This document shows, in pieces, positions 42,488 through 53,066 of a DNA stretch of 64,000 bases. The stretch comes from JAWPMT01 sp965242775 (lineage in GTDB: Bacteria > Bacteroidota > Bacteroidia > Cytophagales > Cyclobacteriaceae), in NCBI GenBank assembly GCA_965242775.1, contig CBDETI010000027.1:62001-126000 (forward strand), given 5' to 3'. The translations under genes were made by a program, and so were the position numbers. The notes beneath the pieces are model-generated. The model did not search any database. It saw nothing but the letters and a program-made list of their open reading frames with translations, and had not been told where the DNA came from. Numbering within the stretch: position 1 is the stretch's first letter; each line of letters opens with the position of its first letter.

Positions 42488-44767
42488 ATGAATTCCAAAG
42501 TAAGAGCAAGCGAAGCCTTAGATTTTCACTCTTCCAAGCCGGCGGGAAAAATCGAAGTGACCGCAACAAAGCCATTAAGTAGTCAGCGGGATCTGGCGTT
42601 GGCCTATTCACCGGGAGTAGCGGAGCCCTGCAATGAAATCGCAGCTGACCCTGAGAAAGTCTATAAATATACTGCCAAAGGCAATCTGGTAGCTGTCATA
42701 AGTAATGGCACGGCGGTGCTTGGCCTTGGAAATATTGGCCCTGAAGCCTCTAAGCCGGTGATGGAAGGCAAGGGTGTACTGTTTAAGAAATTCGCCGGAA
42801 TTGACGTTTTCGACATTGAGGTCAATGAGCCTGATCCGGATAAGTTTATAGGGATCGTCAAGGCATTGGAGCCCACATTCGGAGGGATTAACCTGGAGGA
42901 TATCAAAGCCCCGGAAAGTTTTCAAATAGAGCGAGAGCTCAAGGAGCAGATGAACATCCCCGTCATGCATGACGATCAGCATGGCACCGCAATTATTTCC
43001 AGTGCGGCCTTACTCAATGCTTTGGAATTAAATGGCAAGAAGATAGCGGATATTGTCATTGTGGTGAGTGGTGCCGGCGCGGCAGCCATCGCATGTGCGG
43101 AACTGTACGTTTCGTTAGGAGCCACAAGGGATAATATTGTGATGATCGATAGCAAGGGGGCCATTAGAAAGGACAGGGAGCACCTAACCGATTCCAAAGC
43201 CCGGTTTGCCACAAGCAGAGACTGTCATGACCTAGCGGATTCGCTCGTCGGTGCTGACATGTTTTTGGGCCTTTCTGTGGCGAACATTCTCACCCCCGAG
43301 ATGCTCAAGACCATGGCCGAAGACCCCATTGTATTTGCGCTGGCCAACCCAGACCCTGAAATCGCCTACGACCTGGCTATCAATGCCAGAGAAGATGTGA
43401 TCATGGCCACCGGCCGTTCTGACCACCCCAACCAGGTCAACAATGTCCTGGGTTTTCCATACATATTCAGAGGGGCGCTGGATGTTCGGTCCACGGCCAT
43501 CAATGAAGAGATGAAAATGGCAGCGGTGAAAGCACTGGCCGCCCTGACAAAACAACCCGTGCCGGAAGTGGTATTGAAAGCTTACGGGGAAAAGTCGTTG
43601 CGATTCAGTCGCAATTATCTAATTCCAAAGCCCTTTGACCCGCGCCTGATCACTGCCGTGTCACCGGCGGTCGCAAAAGCAGCTATAGCGTCAGGTGTGG
43701 CGAGATCCACGATCGACGACTGGAATGCCTACAAATTGGAACTCGAGGAGCGAATTGGAACCGATAGTCGTTTGATCTCTCGAATCGCTGAGATTGCCAA
43801 GAGAGACCCCAAGCGTGTCGTGTTTGCGGAGGCAGACGATCCGGTGATTTTGCAAGCTGCACAGATGGTGCGGGATGAGGGTATCGCCCATCCAATTTTA
43901 CTTGGAAAGAAAGAGAAAATCGACGCCTTGATCTCCGAAAACGAACTGGACTTGCAAGGGGTGGAGATCATCAATCCGCAGGAGGAGCTGGACAAAGTTG
44001 AAGCTTATGCTAAAATCTACTTCGAAAAGCGCCAACGAAAAGGGATCAACTGGAAAATGGCCAAAAAGAACATGCAAAGCAGAAATTTCTTTGGGGCTAT
44101 GATGGTAGAACTCGGGGAGGCCGATGCTTTAATCTCGGGACTCTCGAACGACTATCCCCGAACGATCTTGCCAGCACTCCAGATAATAGGCGTAGAGCCA
44201 GGTGTAAATCGGGTGGCCGGATTGTATATCATTTCGAATGAAAAAGGGAATTTCTTCTTTGCCGATACGTCTGTGAATCTGGATCCATCGGCGGAGGAAC
44301 TTGTCGAGATCATTGGGCTTACCAGCAGAGTAGTCAGGTTTTTTGACCATGAACCGCATATCGCCGCCCTGTCCTATTCCAATTTTGGGTCTGCCAAAGG
44401 CCAAACTCCCAATAAGGTGGCTAAGGCAGTTGAAATCGCCAAGAAACGCTGGCCCGAGTTGACCATTGATGGAGATATACAGGCGAATGTGGCATTGAAT
44501 AAGGAGTTACTTCAAGAGCACTACCCCTTTAGCTCCTTGTCAAAAACGGGCGCAAATACATTGGTTTTCCCTAATTTGGATTCCGGCAATATTGCCTACA
44601 AGCTACTCATGGAATTAGGCGGCGCCGAAGCGATTGGCCCCATTCTGATGGGCATGAACAAAACTGTGCATGTCCTACAACAAGGAACTTCCGCGCGAGG
44701 TGTATTCAATATGGTGGCAATAGCGGTAGTAGATGCCCAGAATATAAACAACAGAAAGCCCTTATGA
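42488..44767 (+). CDS. maeB: NADP-dependent malic enzyme with phosphotransacetylase-like C-terminal domain
   Basis: Oxidative decarboxylation of malate to pyruvate and CO2, giving NADPH. The 759-aa protein has the malic enzyme domain (about 1-420: LALAYSPGVAEPC, SNGTAVLGLGNIGP, EVNEPDPDKF, INLEDIKAPESF, PVMHDDQHGTA and the Rossmann part VVSGAGAAAIACAE) fused to a phosphotransacetylase-like domain (about 430-759: KRVVFAEADDP, ISGLSNDYPRTILPALQIIG, KTGANTLVFPNLDSGNI). This fusion is the MaeB architecture; the C-terminal part is regulatory in E. coli. Its stop overlaps the ruvA start by four bases. Confidence 0.96.
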   Translation: MNSKVRASEALDFHSSKPAGKIEVTATKPLSSQRDLALAYSPGVAEPCNEIAADPEKVYKYTAKGNLVAVISNGTAVLGLGNIGPEASKPVMEGKGVLFKKFAGIDVFDIEVNEPDPDKFIGIVKALEPTFGGINLEDIKAPESFQIERELKEQMNIPVMHDDQHGTAIISSAALLNALELNGKKIADIVIVVSGAGAAAIACAELYVSLGATRDNIVMIDSKGAIRKDREHLTDSKARFATSRDCHDLADSLVGADMFLGLSVANILTPEMLKTMAEDPIVFALANPDPEIAYDLAINAREDVIMATGRSDHPNQVNNVLGFPYIFRGALDVRSTAINEEMKMAAVKALAALTKQPVPEVVLKAYGEKSLRFSRNYLIPKPFDPRLITAVSPAVAKAAIASGVARSTIDDWNAYKLELEERIGTDSRLISRIAEIAKRDPKRVVFAEADDPVILQAAQMVRDEGIAHPILLGKKEKIDALISENELDLQGVEIINPQEELDKVEAYAKIYFEKRQRKGINWKMAKKNMQSRNFFGAMMVELGEADALISGLSNDYPRTILPALQIIGVEPGVNRVAGLYIISNEKGNFFFADTSVNLDPSAEELVEIIGLTSRVVRFFDHEPHIAALSYSNFGSAKGQTPNKVAKAVEIAKKRWPELTIDGDIQANVALNKELLQEHYPFSSLSKTGANTLVFPNLDSGNIAYKLLMELGGAEAIGPILMGMNKTVHVLQQGTSARGVFNMVAIAVVDAQNINNRKPL

Positions 44768-45357
44768 TCGCTTTTATTGAAGGCAGAATTGCCGAAAAAT
44801 ACCCGACCCATGTCGTAATCAATGTGAATGGTTTAGGGTATGAAGTGAAGATCTCTCTCAATACTTATGCTGAAATAAAGGAGGCGGAAAGCACCAAGCT
44901 ATTCACCCACTTTCATGTGAAAGAGGATTCTCAAACGCTTTTCGGTTTTACGCAATTCTCAGAGAAAAAGAGATTTCAGGATTTAATCTCCATTTCCGGC
45001 GTTGGTCCTTCCACGGCAATCATGATCCTATCCTCGTTATCCCCCAGCGAATTGCAAAATGCCATTGTGAGTGAAGATGTCAAGACCATTCAAGGCGTCA
45101 AAGGGATCGGGTCGAAAACTGCCCAAAGAATCGTCCTGGAATTGAAAGACAAAATGAAAAAAGAAGGATTGCTCGAGAAAACAGTCGAAATTCCGCTGAA
45201 ACCCGACAATACTTTGCTGGCAGAGGCGTTATCCGCCTTAGTTACCCTGGGAATACCTAAGGCGACAGCAGAAAAAACCATCAATCTAATAATCAAAGAG
45301 TATGGCTCCGATATCCGCCTGGAGGAGTTGATAAAGCTGGCCCTGAAAAGAGCTTAA
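44764..45357 (+). CDS. ruvA: Holliday junction branch migration protein RuvA
   Basis: 197-aa DNA-binding subunit of the RuvAB branch-migration motor. The N-terminal OB fold (MIAFIEGRIAEKYPTHVVIN), two helix-hairpin-helix motifs (ISGVGPSTAIMILSSL and IQGVKGIGSKTAQRIVLEL), and a C-terminal domain III (ALVTLGIPKATAEKTI) that contacts RuvB are present. Length is normal. Overlaps maeB and lies 13 bases before sprA; ruvA beside sprA is a familiar Bacteroidota order. Confidence 0.97.
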   Translation: MIAFIEGRIAEKYPTHVVINVNGLGYEVKISLNTYAEIKEAESTKLFTHFHVKEDSQTLFGFTQFSEKKRFQDLISISGVGPSTAIMILSSLSPSELQNAIVSEDVKTIQGVKGIGSKTAQRIVLELKDKMKKEGLLEKTVEIPLKPDNTLLAEALSALVTLGIPKATAEKTINLIIKEYGSDIRLEELIKLALKRA

Positions 45358-45370
45358 TTTTTCGAATCGT

Positions 45371-48300
45371 TTGTTAAGAAGAGCGTATCACATACTGCTA
45401 CTTTTTGGAGTCATTTTTTTAGGCTCGTGCGACCAGTTATTCGCTGCCAGGTCCAATGAGTACTTTTTTCAGCAAGATACCTCTAGACAGACACAGGATA
45501 CGGTTAAGGTGGAAGAGCAGTATACACCCTCTAGGAGCCCAACCTATCGACCATCTTACAGGTTCGGAGACCCCTTCTCCAACAGGGTGAGTCAATCACC
45601 GCTGCTGCTCAAAGATCCCTCACAACTTGACTTTCGGGTAGAGTATGATACCTCAGGTATAAATTATTCCGTCTTTGAAAAACTGAACGACGTAAGCTTC
45701 CGGCCAGCCACATCACTCTCCTTTCGCGAGTTCGACAGCTACTCGACACAACAGATCAATCGACAATATTGGAAGGATAGGTCAGCGGGTTTGGATGGTG
45801 AAAGTGCTATCAGTGGTCGCAGGCTTATTCCCAAACTCTATATCAATCCTGTTTTTGATCGAATCTTTGGAGGAAGCTACGTCGATATACAACCTACCGG
45901 TTTTGCCAACCTTGATTTTGGAGGCCGCTGGCAATTTGTGGACAATCCAGGCATTCCGGAAAGGCAAAGAAGAAATGGTGGCTTCAATTTCAACATGCAG
46001 CTGAGCACCAACGTGGTTGGAAAAATTGGAGAAAAACTAGCTGTCACTTTCAACTTCGACAATAACAACACATTTGATTTTCAGAACAATATGAAGATCG
46101 AATACACGGGCTATGAGGAAGATATTATCAAGAAAATTGAAATTGGTAACGTCAGCATGCCAGTTGAAAATAGCCTCATGACCGGGGCCCAGAGTCTTTT
46201 TGGAATTAAAACCCAACTCCAATTCGGTAAGCTATACGTCACAGCCATTGCTTCCAGGCAGCAAGGGCGTAGTGAGGTTATCACTGTTGGTGGAGGACAA
46301 GGTATCACCAACAATACCTCCGGTCGTGGCAGCAGCCAAAACCAGGGAGACAACATCAATATTCAGGCCTCAGATTATGATGAGAATCGGCACTTTTTCC
46401 TGGGACATTTCTTTCGTGACAACTACGAGCGGTGGCACAACAACGTACCCCAGATCAACTCGGGACTATTAATAAGAAGGGTAGAAGTTTATTCCATGAA
46501 TCGGGTCAACGATACCAGGACTACCAGGAATTTTGTAGCGCTTATGGACCTGGGCGAAGGCTCCCAGGAAACAGTTTTCCGAGATGGTAATGCCGGTATC
46601 GGGACGTTGCGCCGTGTGGAGGCCTCCAATGATGCCAATGACCTGTTCGCAAATCTAAGAGGACAATCACGGGATCCCGCTTCATTACGAACCTCCCTAA
46701 CTGGTTTCGGTTTCGAAGAGAGTACGGACTTTGTGGCTGTCAACACCGGGCGGAAACTTGATCCCAGCGAGTATACCGTCAACGAGAAGCTAGGTTATAT
46801 ATCCCTTAACCGACGACTTCAAAACGATGAGGTGCTGGCAGTTTCCTATGAATACGCATTCAATGGGCAGGTATTCAAAGTGGGTGAACTGACCGAAGAT
46901 TATCAGGGAAGAGGAGGAGATGAAGCCATCCTTCTCAAAATGTTAAGGCCCAATCAGATCGCAACGGATGTTCCTACCTGGGATTTGATGATGAAAAACA
47001 TTTATAACCTTCGCTCCTCACAGATACAACAGGAAGGATTCTCTTTGCGGATTCACTACAAAGACGACCGAACAGGTCAGGACAATCCCTCCTTACATGA
47101 AGGCCGCCTGACCAAAGATCAGCCCTTGATCGAGCTATTGGGCCTGGACCGCCTCAACCGAAATGGGGATCGGCAAAGGGATGGCAATTTCGATTTCATT
47201 CCAGGGGTTACCATAGATACTCGCAATGGAAACATCATTTTTCCTTACCTCGAACCCTTTGGTAGTCGCCTGGAGAGCTTTTTTAATCCTGAAAATGAAG
47301 CTGAACTCATCAATCGATTTGTGTACGACACCTTGTATCGGACCACTAAGGCCAATGCTGAACTGGTAGCCTCGCTCAACAAATATGTGATTCTTGGGAG
47401 TTCGACTGGTACGGTTTCAAACATAATACCTCTTAATGGCTTCAATATCGCTCAGGGCTCCGTGACAGTCACTTCGGGGGGGCAACTGCTGACAGAAGGC
47501 CTTCACTACGATGTTGACTACAACCTGGGCCAGGTCCGAATTCGCGACGATGGTATTTTGCAAAGTGGAAGGCCCATCAGTGTAGCATATGAAAAGGCAG
47601 ATCTGTTCAATTTTCAAACCCGGTGGCTGACAGGCGCCCATTTTGATTATCGGATCAGCGATAACTTCAATATTGGGGCCACGGTGCTTAGACTGAATGA
47701 ACGGACGGGTCAGGTGTCGAGATTTGCCATTGGAGATGAACCAAGTAGGAATACCAAATATGGTATGAATCTCAATTGGCAGGAAGAATCCTTGTTTTTG
47801 ACCAAGATGGTCGATGCTATACCTCTGGTCAGTACCAAAGAACCCTCGTCGATTACGTTCAATGCTGAGATTGCACAACTGATTCCGGGTACCTCTAACC
47901 TTGTTCAGGGAACAGGGACTTCTTTCATCGATAGTTTTGAAGATGCGGTCACTCCGGCGGCTGATCTGGATACCTGGTTAGCATGGAAACTCGCAGCAAC
48001 ACCACGTACATCCAATGATCGGTTCGAAGGGACCGGGCCATTGGGGCTCAACGATAGGAAAGCGAAGATCGCCTGGTACACGATTGACAACTCTGTTTTT
48101 TATCGGCCCAGCGGGCAACGAAGGCCTGACAACATCTCCGAAGAAGATCTGGCAAATCATTATGTGCGACCCATCCTTCCGCAAGAGATATTCACGCAAC
48201 GCGATCGCCAACTTGTAACGACCAACGAAAACATCTTTGACGTGGCATTTTTCCCCGAGGAAAGAGGTCAGTACAACTACAACCCGGCCACTACGCAAGA

Positions 48301-51300
48301 CGATTTATTGCCAAACCCACGTCGAAACTGGGGAGGTATGAGCAGACCGATTACCAACAATGTAGACTTTGTGGCGGCGAATGTTGAGTACCTGGAATTT
48401 TGGCTTCTGGATCCCTTTATTGGCGGAGATCGTGGGCGCATAATTGATGGCAGACTCAATACCAACAATACCACCGGTGGAGATTTGATATTTAATCTAG
48501 GCAACGTTTCGGAAGACCTGCTGCGCGATGGCAGGCATGCCTTCGAAAACGGATTGCCTGGGGATGGTAGCCTGGCCGAGACGGTGGAGACGGAGTGGGG
48601 CCGCACGACAGATAGGCCTTTTCTTATCAATGCTTTTGAGAATGATGAAAGTGCCAGGGCAAATCAGGATGTTGGTCTGGATGGACTCAATAGTGCGGCT
48701 GAGCAGGATTTCGCCAGTTTTCCTGCCAATATTCGGGCACTAGATGATCCGTCGGGAGATGATTTTCAATATTACCTGGGCGGCAACCTGGATGCGGCTG
48801 ATGCGAAGATTCTGGAACGATACAAGAACTTTAATGGCCTGGAAGGAAATACGCCGGTTAGCTCTGGGTCAAGTATTACCCGGGGGTCCAGCGCATTCCC
48901 GGACAATGAAGACCTCAATGACGACAACACCATCTCAGATCTGGAAGAATATTTTGAATATACTATACCCCTTCGTCCTGGAGAGTTCCAAGTAGGTGAA
49001 AATCACATAGTCGATGAAGTAACCACTGTCGAGAATGCGACCTGGTATTTGTTTAGAATCCCAATTCAAAATCCAAATAATTACAGGGTGGTAGGAAGTC
49101 CTGCATTTAATAATGTCAAGTATATCAGAATGTACCTGACCAATTTTCAGCAACCCGTAGTGCTTCGTATGGCCAAATTTCAATTGGTTGGAAGCCAATG
49201 GCGTAAATCTCGTAGCGCGCTCAATGAGATAGGTTTAAACGAGATTCCAGAGTCAACCACCAGCGATTTTGATATTTCCGTAGTAAATGTGGAAGAAAAT
49301 GGAGGCCCTGGTGAGGGCATACCCTATGTGGTGCCTCCCGGCTTACAACGTGACCGGGATAATACCACAACCCTCAACAGATTGGTCAATGAGCAGGCGC
49401 TGCAGGTGTGTGTTGAAAACCTTGAAGACAGGGATGCGCGGGCGGTATACAAGACCAACCTGAATTTTGACCTCATCAATTATGGCAGAATCAAGATGTT
49501 CCTGCACGCGCAGCAGTATCAAGGAGATCTGGTGGATGATGACCAAGTAACTGGCTTCTTGCGATTAGGATCAGATGAGAATGAAAATTTCTATGAAATA
49601 GAGGTCCCTTTGAAAATTACCAGAGGGAATACTGGCGGGCTGACCGGAGATGCTCTGGCGAGATTTGTTTGGCCAGTGGAAAATGAGATAGACATTTCTA
49701 TCAGTGAGCTGTTGGGTGTTAAAACGCAACGTAACATCAGTCAGTTAAACAGAGGTATAAGCGCCAATGAAGGCAATCGAATACCTTTTGTCCTGCAAAG
49801 TCGTGACGGACGCTATTTGCTCACAGTCAAGGGAAACCCAGACATTAGCAATATCACGACCATGTTGATCGGCGTTAGAAACCCCGGAAGTGATGATCGA
49901 GAAACTAAGTCTGTTTGTATATGGGCGAACGAACTCCGGGTGACGGATTTCGATACCAGGAAGGGCTGGGCCGCTAATGCCAGATTGAGCGTAAAATTGG
50001 CTGATTTAGCTACCGTTTCCGCTTCGACAAGATACACCTCCGTGGGCTTTGGTACGATCCAACAGAAAATATCGGAGAGAACCAGAGCCGAAACCATGCA
50101 ATACGACGTGTCCACTTCTATTAATGCCGAGAAGTTTTTGTGGCCGGAAAAAACAGGTCTGAAACTGCCAATGTTTGCTAGTTATGAGCAGAGCCGCACA
50201 ATTCCCCAGTGGGATCCGCTGGACCCGGACGTACCGCTGGAGGCGTCCCTCCAAAGTTTTGCCACGGATGAGGAAAAAAACGACTACCGACGGATCGTAG
50301 AGGACAGACGCACCGGAAGGAGCCTGAACTTTACAAATGTTAGGAAAGAAAAAGTGAATCCGGATGCCGGAAGTCATATCTATGATATTGAAAATTTTAG
50401 CTTATCCTATGCGTATAGCGACATCAGAGCCAGCAGCGTCAACCAACAGTCGTTTCTTCAGAAAACGATCTCCGGAGGGGTCTCTTACAACTACGCACCT
50501 CCAGCTTTTTCGATTGAACCTTTTGCAGGGGGGGATGCCTTTTCGAGTCCTTATCTGAAACTCATAAAAGATATCAACCTGTCCCCGATCCCAAATAACC
50601 TTTCCTTTCGAGCTGATTTAAATCGTAGCTTTCGGCAGACCCAATTGTACAACGACAACCTCACTACCGATGGCATCGATCCATTTTACGAGCGTCTATT
50701 CACGTTTACACGAAGCTATGGGCTTCGGTGGAACCTCTTCAAGGGACTTTCACTCAATTATTCAGCTAATGTCAATGCCATCATCGATGAGCCAGACGAC
50801 AGAATCCGGGGTGAAATAGATACACCTACCGAGCGACAGTACATCTGGGAACAAATCAAAGACCTTGGCCGTACCAGGGATTTTTCACAAGATATTTCCG
50901 CAAATTATAAATTGCCGCTAGACAAATTCCCACTGACCAACTGGCTGAGTGCTGACTATCGGTATGCGGTGGGTTACACCTGGACTGCAGGTTTTATAGA
51001 CAGGGAAGTAGCGGGCAACACCATTCCCTCAGCGACGGACTCTACTTTTTTTGGGAATTTCATAAATAACCGACGGGATCAGGCCTATACGGGAAAAGTG
51101 GACTTGGTCAAGCTTTATAATAAGGTTGATTTCCTTAAAAAAGCGAATACACCAGCCAGGCGCTCAAGGTCTACGTCCCGGAGCCGAGCTTCAGGGAGAA
51201 ACCAAAACAACGAGGACGAAGAGGCGCCAAAAGATAACAAAGTGGCAAAAGGATTTCTCAGACTCCTCATGTCAGTAAGATCCATCAATGCAACTTACAA

Positions 51301-52618
51301 CATCCGTGAGGGCACCACCTTACCTGGGTTCTTGCCAAGTGTTCATCTACTCGGCTTGGATAGTGGGTTCAATGCGCCTGGATGGCCGTTTGTACTGGGA
51401 AGTCAGGATGCAAATATTCGATTCGATGCCGCCGAGCAAGGATGGCTCACGAGGAACCCAAACCTCACCGCGCCCTTTGACCAAACATTGACAACCGACC
51501 TGACTTTAAATGCTGCCGTGGAGCCTACCAACGACTTTAAAATCAGGTTGGACGCCAAGCGAACGAACACATCGTCATTCCAGGAAATCTTCAGGTACAA
51601 TCCCGTTGACTCGATTCAAGGGTTTCAATCATTGACGCCAAGCCGGGGAGGTAGCTATAGCATTTCCTTCCTTACGATCAATACTGCTTTTGAAAAGCAA
51701 ATCGACAACAGATCCGATGCATTTGAAGAATTTGCCAGAAACATCCTGATCATGCGAACCCGGTTGGGACAACAGCTAGCCTCGGAGGGAATAGCGGGGA
51801 ATTATGACACACTTTCACAGGATGTGCTGGTTCCTGCTTTCTTGGCCGCCTATTCAGGCCAGGATCCAAATAATATCAGCACGAGTCCTTTTCCAAAAAT
51901 CCCCCTCCCCAACTGGCGTGTAGATTACGCAGGTCTTTCCAACTTACCTGGATTGAAAGATGTTTTTTCCAGTATCAATATCACTCACGGGTATCGCTCT
52001 ACGTACAACGTCAGCAACTATACCAATTCATTACGGTATCAAAACGATGTTGGCCTTGCAAATGACATAATCGATTACCCACTGGCCACACAAGTAGACC
52101 CAGTTTCCGGCAATCTTATACCAGTTTATATCATTAATCAGGTTACACTAGCTGAACAATTTGCGCCTTTGTTTGGTGTAAACGTGCGTACTCAGACCAA
52201 CTTCACCTCCCGGCTTGAGTTTAAGCGAGATCGCAATTTGTCCCTTAACCTTTCTAATGCGCAGGTGACTGAAACTTTGAACAACGAGGTGTCTTTTGAT
52301 CTAGGCTACACAAAAGATAACCTCAAACTTCCCTGGCGGTCTCGCGGAAGAGTTATTACAATCCAGAATGACGTCACCTTTAGGATGAATATGAGTATAA
52401 GGGATGCGCAAACTATCCAAAGAACGCTGGAGGGACAGAACGAAATAACCAATGGCAACAAAAACTTTCAGGTTCGGCCAACAATTGCCTACAAGGTAAA
52501 TGACCAACTGGATATCACCATGTATTATGAACGGACCGTGACCAACCCCAGGGTTGGCTCCTTCCGTCGAACAACCACAGCCTTTGGCTTTCAGACACGT
52601 CTCAACTTTGCTCCATAA
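45371..52618 (+). CDS. sprA: SprA/Sov, type IX secretion system outer-membrane translocon
   Basis: 2415-aa outer-membrane protein. SprA forms the very large (36-strand in Flavobacterium johnsoniae) beta-barrel channel of the type IX secretion system that also serves gliding motility. The N-terminal signal is LRRAYHILLLFGVIFLGSCD (TTG start); early motifs FDRIFGGSYVDIQPTG, RRNGGFNFNMQLSTNVVG and AVTFNFDNNNTFDFQN repeat in the middle of the protein as is usual. The C terminus RRTTTAFGFQTRLNFAP ends in an aromatic barrel strand. A low-complexity basic insert (ARRSRSTSRSRASGRN, near 51165-51210) followed by NNEDEEAPKDNK is unlike the surrounding barrel and is likely a surface or periplasmic loop. 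No frame breaks seen. Confidence 0.96.
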   Translation: MLRRAYHILLLFGVIFLGSCDQLFAARSNEYFFQQDTSRQTQDTVKVEEQYTPSRSPTYRPSYRFGDPFSNRVSQSPLLLKDPSQLDFRVEYDTSGINYSVFEKLNDVSFRPATSLSFREFDSYSTQQINRQYWKDRSAGLDGESAISGRRLIPKLYINPVFDRIFGGSYVDIQPTGFANLDFGGRWQFVDNPGIPERQRRNGGFNFNMQLSTNVVGKIGEKLAVTFNFDNNNTFDFQNNMKIEYTGYEEDIIKKIEIGNVSMPVENSLMTGAQSLFGIKTQLQFGKLYVTAIASRQQGRSEVITVGGGQGITNNTSGRGSSQNQGDNINIQASDYDENRHFFLGHFFRDNYERWHNNVPQINSGLLIRRVEVYSMNRVNDTRTTRNFVALMDLGEGSQETVFRDGNAGIGTLRRVEASNDANDLFANLRGQSRDPASLRTSLTGFGFEESTDFVAVNTGRKLDPSEYTVNEKLGYISLNRRLQNDEVLAVSYEYAFNGQVFKVGELTEDYQGRGGDEAILLKMLRPNQIATDVPTWDLMMKNIYNLRSSQIQQEGFSLRIHYKDDRTGQDNPSLHEGRLTKDQPLIELLGLDRLNRNGDRQRDGNFDFIPGVTIDTRNGNIIFPYLEPFGSRLESFFNPENEAELINRFVYDTLYRTTKANAELVASLNKYVILGSSTGTVSNIIPLNGFNIAQGSVTVTSGGQLLTEGLHYDVDYNLGQVRIRDDGILQSGRPISVAYEKADLFNFQTRWLTGAHFDYRISDNFNIGATVLRLNERTGQVSRFAIGDEPSRNTKYGMNLNWQEESLFLTKMVDAIPLVSTKEPSSITFNAEIAQLIPGTSNLVQGTGTSFIDSFEDAVTPAADLDTWLAWKLAATPRTSNDRFEGTGPLGLNDRKAKIAWYTIDNSVFYRPSGQRRPDNISEEDLANHYVRPILPQEIFTQRDRQLVTTNENIFDVAFFPEERGQYNYNPATTQDDLLPNPRRNWGGMSRPITNNVDFVAANVEYLEFWLLDPFIGGDRGRIIDGRLNTNNTTGGDLIFNLGNVSEDLLRDGRHAFENGLPGDGSLAETVETEWGRTTDRPFLINAFENDESARANQDVGLDGLNSAAEQDFASFPANIRALDDPSGDDFQYYLGGNLDAADAKILERYKNFNGLEGNTPVSSGSSITRGSSAFPDNEDLNDDNTISDLEEYFEYTIPLRPGEFQVGENHIVDEVTTVENATWYLFRIPIQNPNNYRVVGSPAFNNVKYIRMYLTNFQQPVVLRMAKFQLVGSQWRKSRSALNEIGLNEIPESTTSDFDISVVNVEENGGPGEGIPYVVPPGLQRDRDNTTTLNRLVNEQALQVCVENLEDRDARAVYKTNLNFDLINYGRIKMFLHAQQYQGDLVDDDQVTGFLRLGSDENENFYEIEVPLKITRGNTGGLTGDALARFVWPVENEIDISISELLGVKTQRNISQLNRGISANEGNRIPFVLQSRDGRYLLTVKGNPDISNITTMLIGVRNPGSDDRETKSVCIWANELRVTDFDTRKGWAANARLSVKLADLATVSASTRYTSVGFGTIQQKISERTRAETMQYDVSTSINAEKFLWPEKTGLKLPMFASYEQSRTIPQWDPLDPDVPLEASLQSFATDEEKNDYRRIVEDRRTGRSLNFTNVRKEKVNPDAGSHIYDIENFSLSYAYSDIRASSVNQQSFLQKTISGGVSYNYAPPAFSIEPFAGGDAFSSPYLKLIKDINLSPIPNNLSFRADLNRSFRQTQLYNDNLTTDGIDPFYERLFTFTRSYGLRWNLFKGLSLNYSANVNAIIDEPDDRIRGEIDTPTERQYIWEQIKDLGRTRDFSQDISANYKLPLDKFPLTNWLSADYRYAVGYTWTAGFIDREVAGNTIPSATDSTFFGNFINNRRDQAYTGKVDLVKLYNKVDFLKKANTPARRSRSTSRSRASGRNQNNEDEEAPKDNKVAKGFLRLLMSVRSINATYNIREGTTLPGFLPSVHLLGLDSGFNAPGWPFVLGSQDANIRFDAAEQGWLTRNPNLTAPFDQTLTTDLTLNAAVEPTNDFKIRLDAKRTNTSSFQEIFRYNPVDSIQGFQSLTPSRGGSYSISFLTINTAFEKQIDNRSDAFEEFARNILIMRTRLGQQLASEGIAGNYDTLSQDVLVPAFLAAYSGQDPNNISTSPFPKIPLPNWRVDYAGLSNLPGLKDVFSSINITHGYRSTYNVSNYTNSLRYQNDVGLANDIIDYPLATQVDPVSGNLIPVYIINQVTLAEQFAPLFGVNVRTQTNFTSRLEFKRDRNLSLNLSNAQVTETLNNEVSFDLGYTKDNLKLPWRSRGRVITIQNDVTFRMNMSIRDAQTIQRTLEGQNEITNGNKNFQVRPTIAYKVNDQLDITMYYERTVTNPRVGSFRRTTTAFGFQTRLNFAP

Positions 52619-52688
52619 TTTGTTGCTGGAAACAGGCTTGGGTTTGTTGTCCTAAAGGTTATTTTTGGGCTCCTTAATCCTAATGAAA

Positions 52689-53066
52689 ATGAATATACCC
52701 CAGGACCTCAAATACACCAAAGATCACGAATGGGTCAAGATAGATGGTGAAGAAGCGCTCATTGGAATTACAGATTTTGCCCAAGGTGAGCTTGGTGATA
52801 TCGTCTACGTCGAAATCGAAACGGAAGGAGAGACCATTGCTATTGGTGAAGTGTTTGGCACCGTGGAAGCTGTAAAGACGGTCTCTGATTTATTTATGCC
52901 AGTAGAAGGGGAGGTAATTGCCGTTAACCCGGAGCTGGAGTCAGCGCCTGAGCTAGTGAACCAGGACCCCTATGGCGCGGGATGGATGATCAAGGTTCGA
53001 TCTTCAGACTTTAGCGGTGAATTACTTTCTGCGGATGAATACAAAGATCTGATAGCCGCAGGTTGA
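52689..53066 (+). CDS. gcvH: Glycine cleavage system H protein
   Basis: 125-aa lipoyl carrier that shuttles the aminomethyl group between the P and T proteins of glycine cleavage. The lipoylation site is Lys63 in GTVEAVKTVSD; the N-terminal LKYTKDHEWVK and GITDFAQGELGDIV are diagnostic. ATG at 52689 (MNIPQDLKYT) was taken; an ATG two codons upstream is equally possible. Its stop overlaps the TTG start of the VanZ-like gene. gcvP and gcvT are not in the window. Confidence 0.96.
   Translation: MNIPQDLKYTKDHEWVKIDGEEALIGITDFAQGELGDIVYVEIETEGETIAIGEVFGTVEAVKTVSDLFMPVEGEVIAVNPELESAPELVNQDPYGAGWMIKVRSSDFSGELLSADEYKDLIAAG

Noticed and set aside
47417..47878. 153-codon minus-strand frame inside sprA
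   Set aside because: Antisense shadow of a conserved SprA region without any domain signature.
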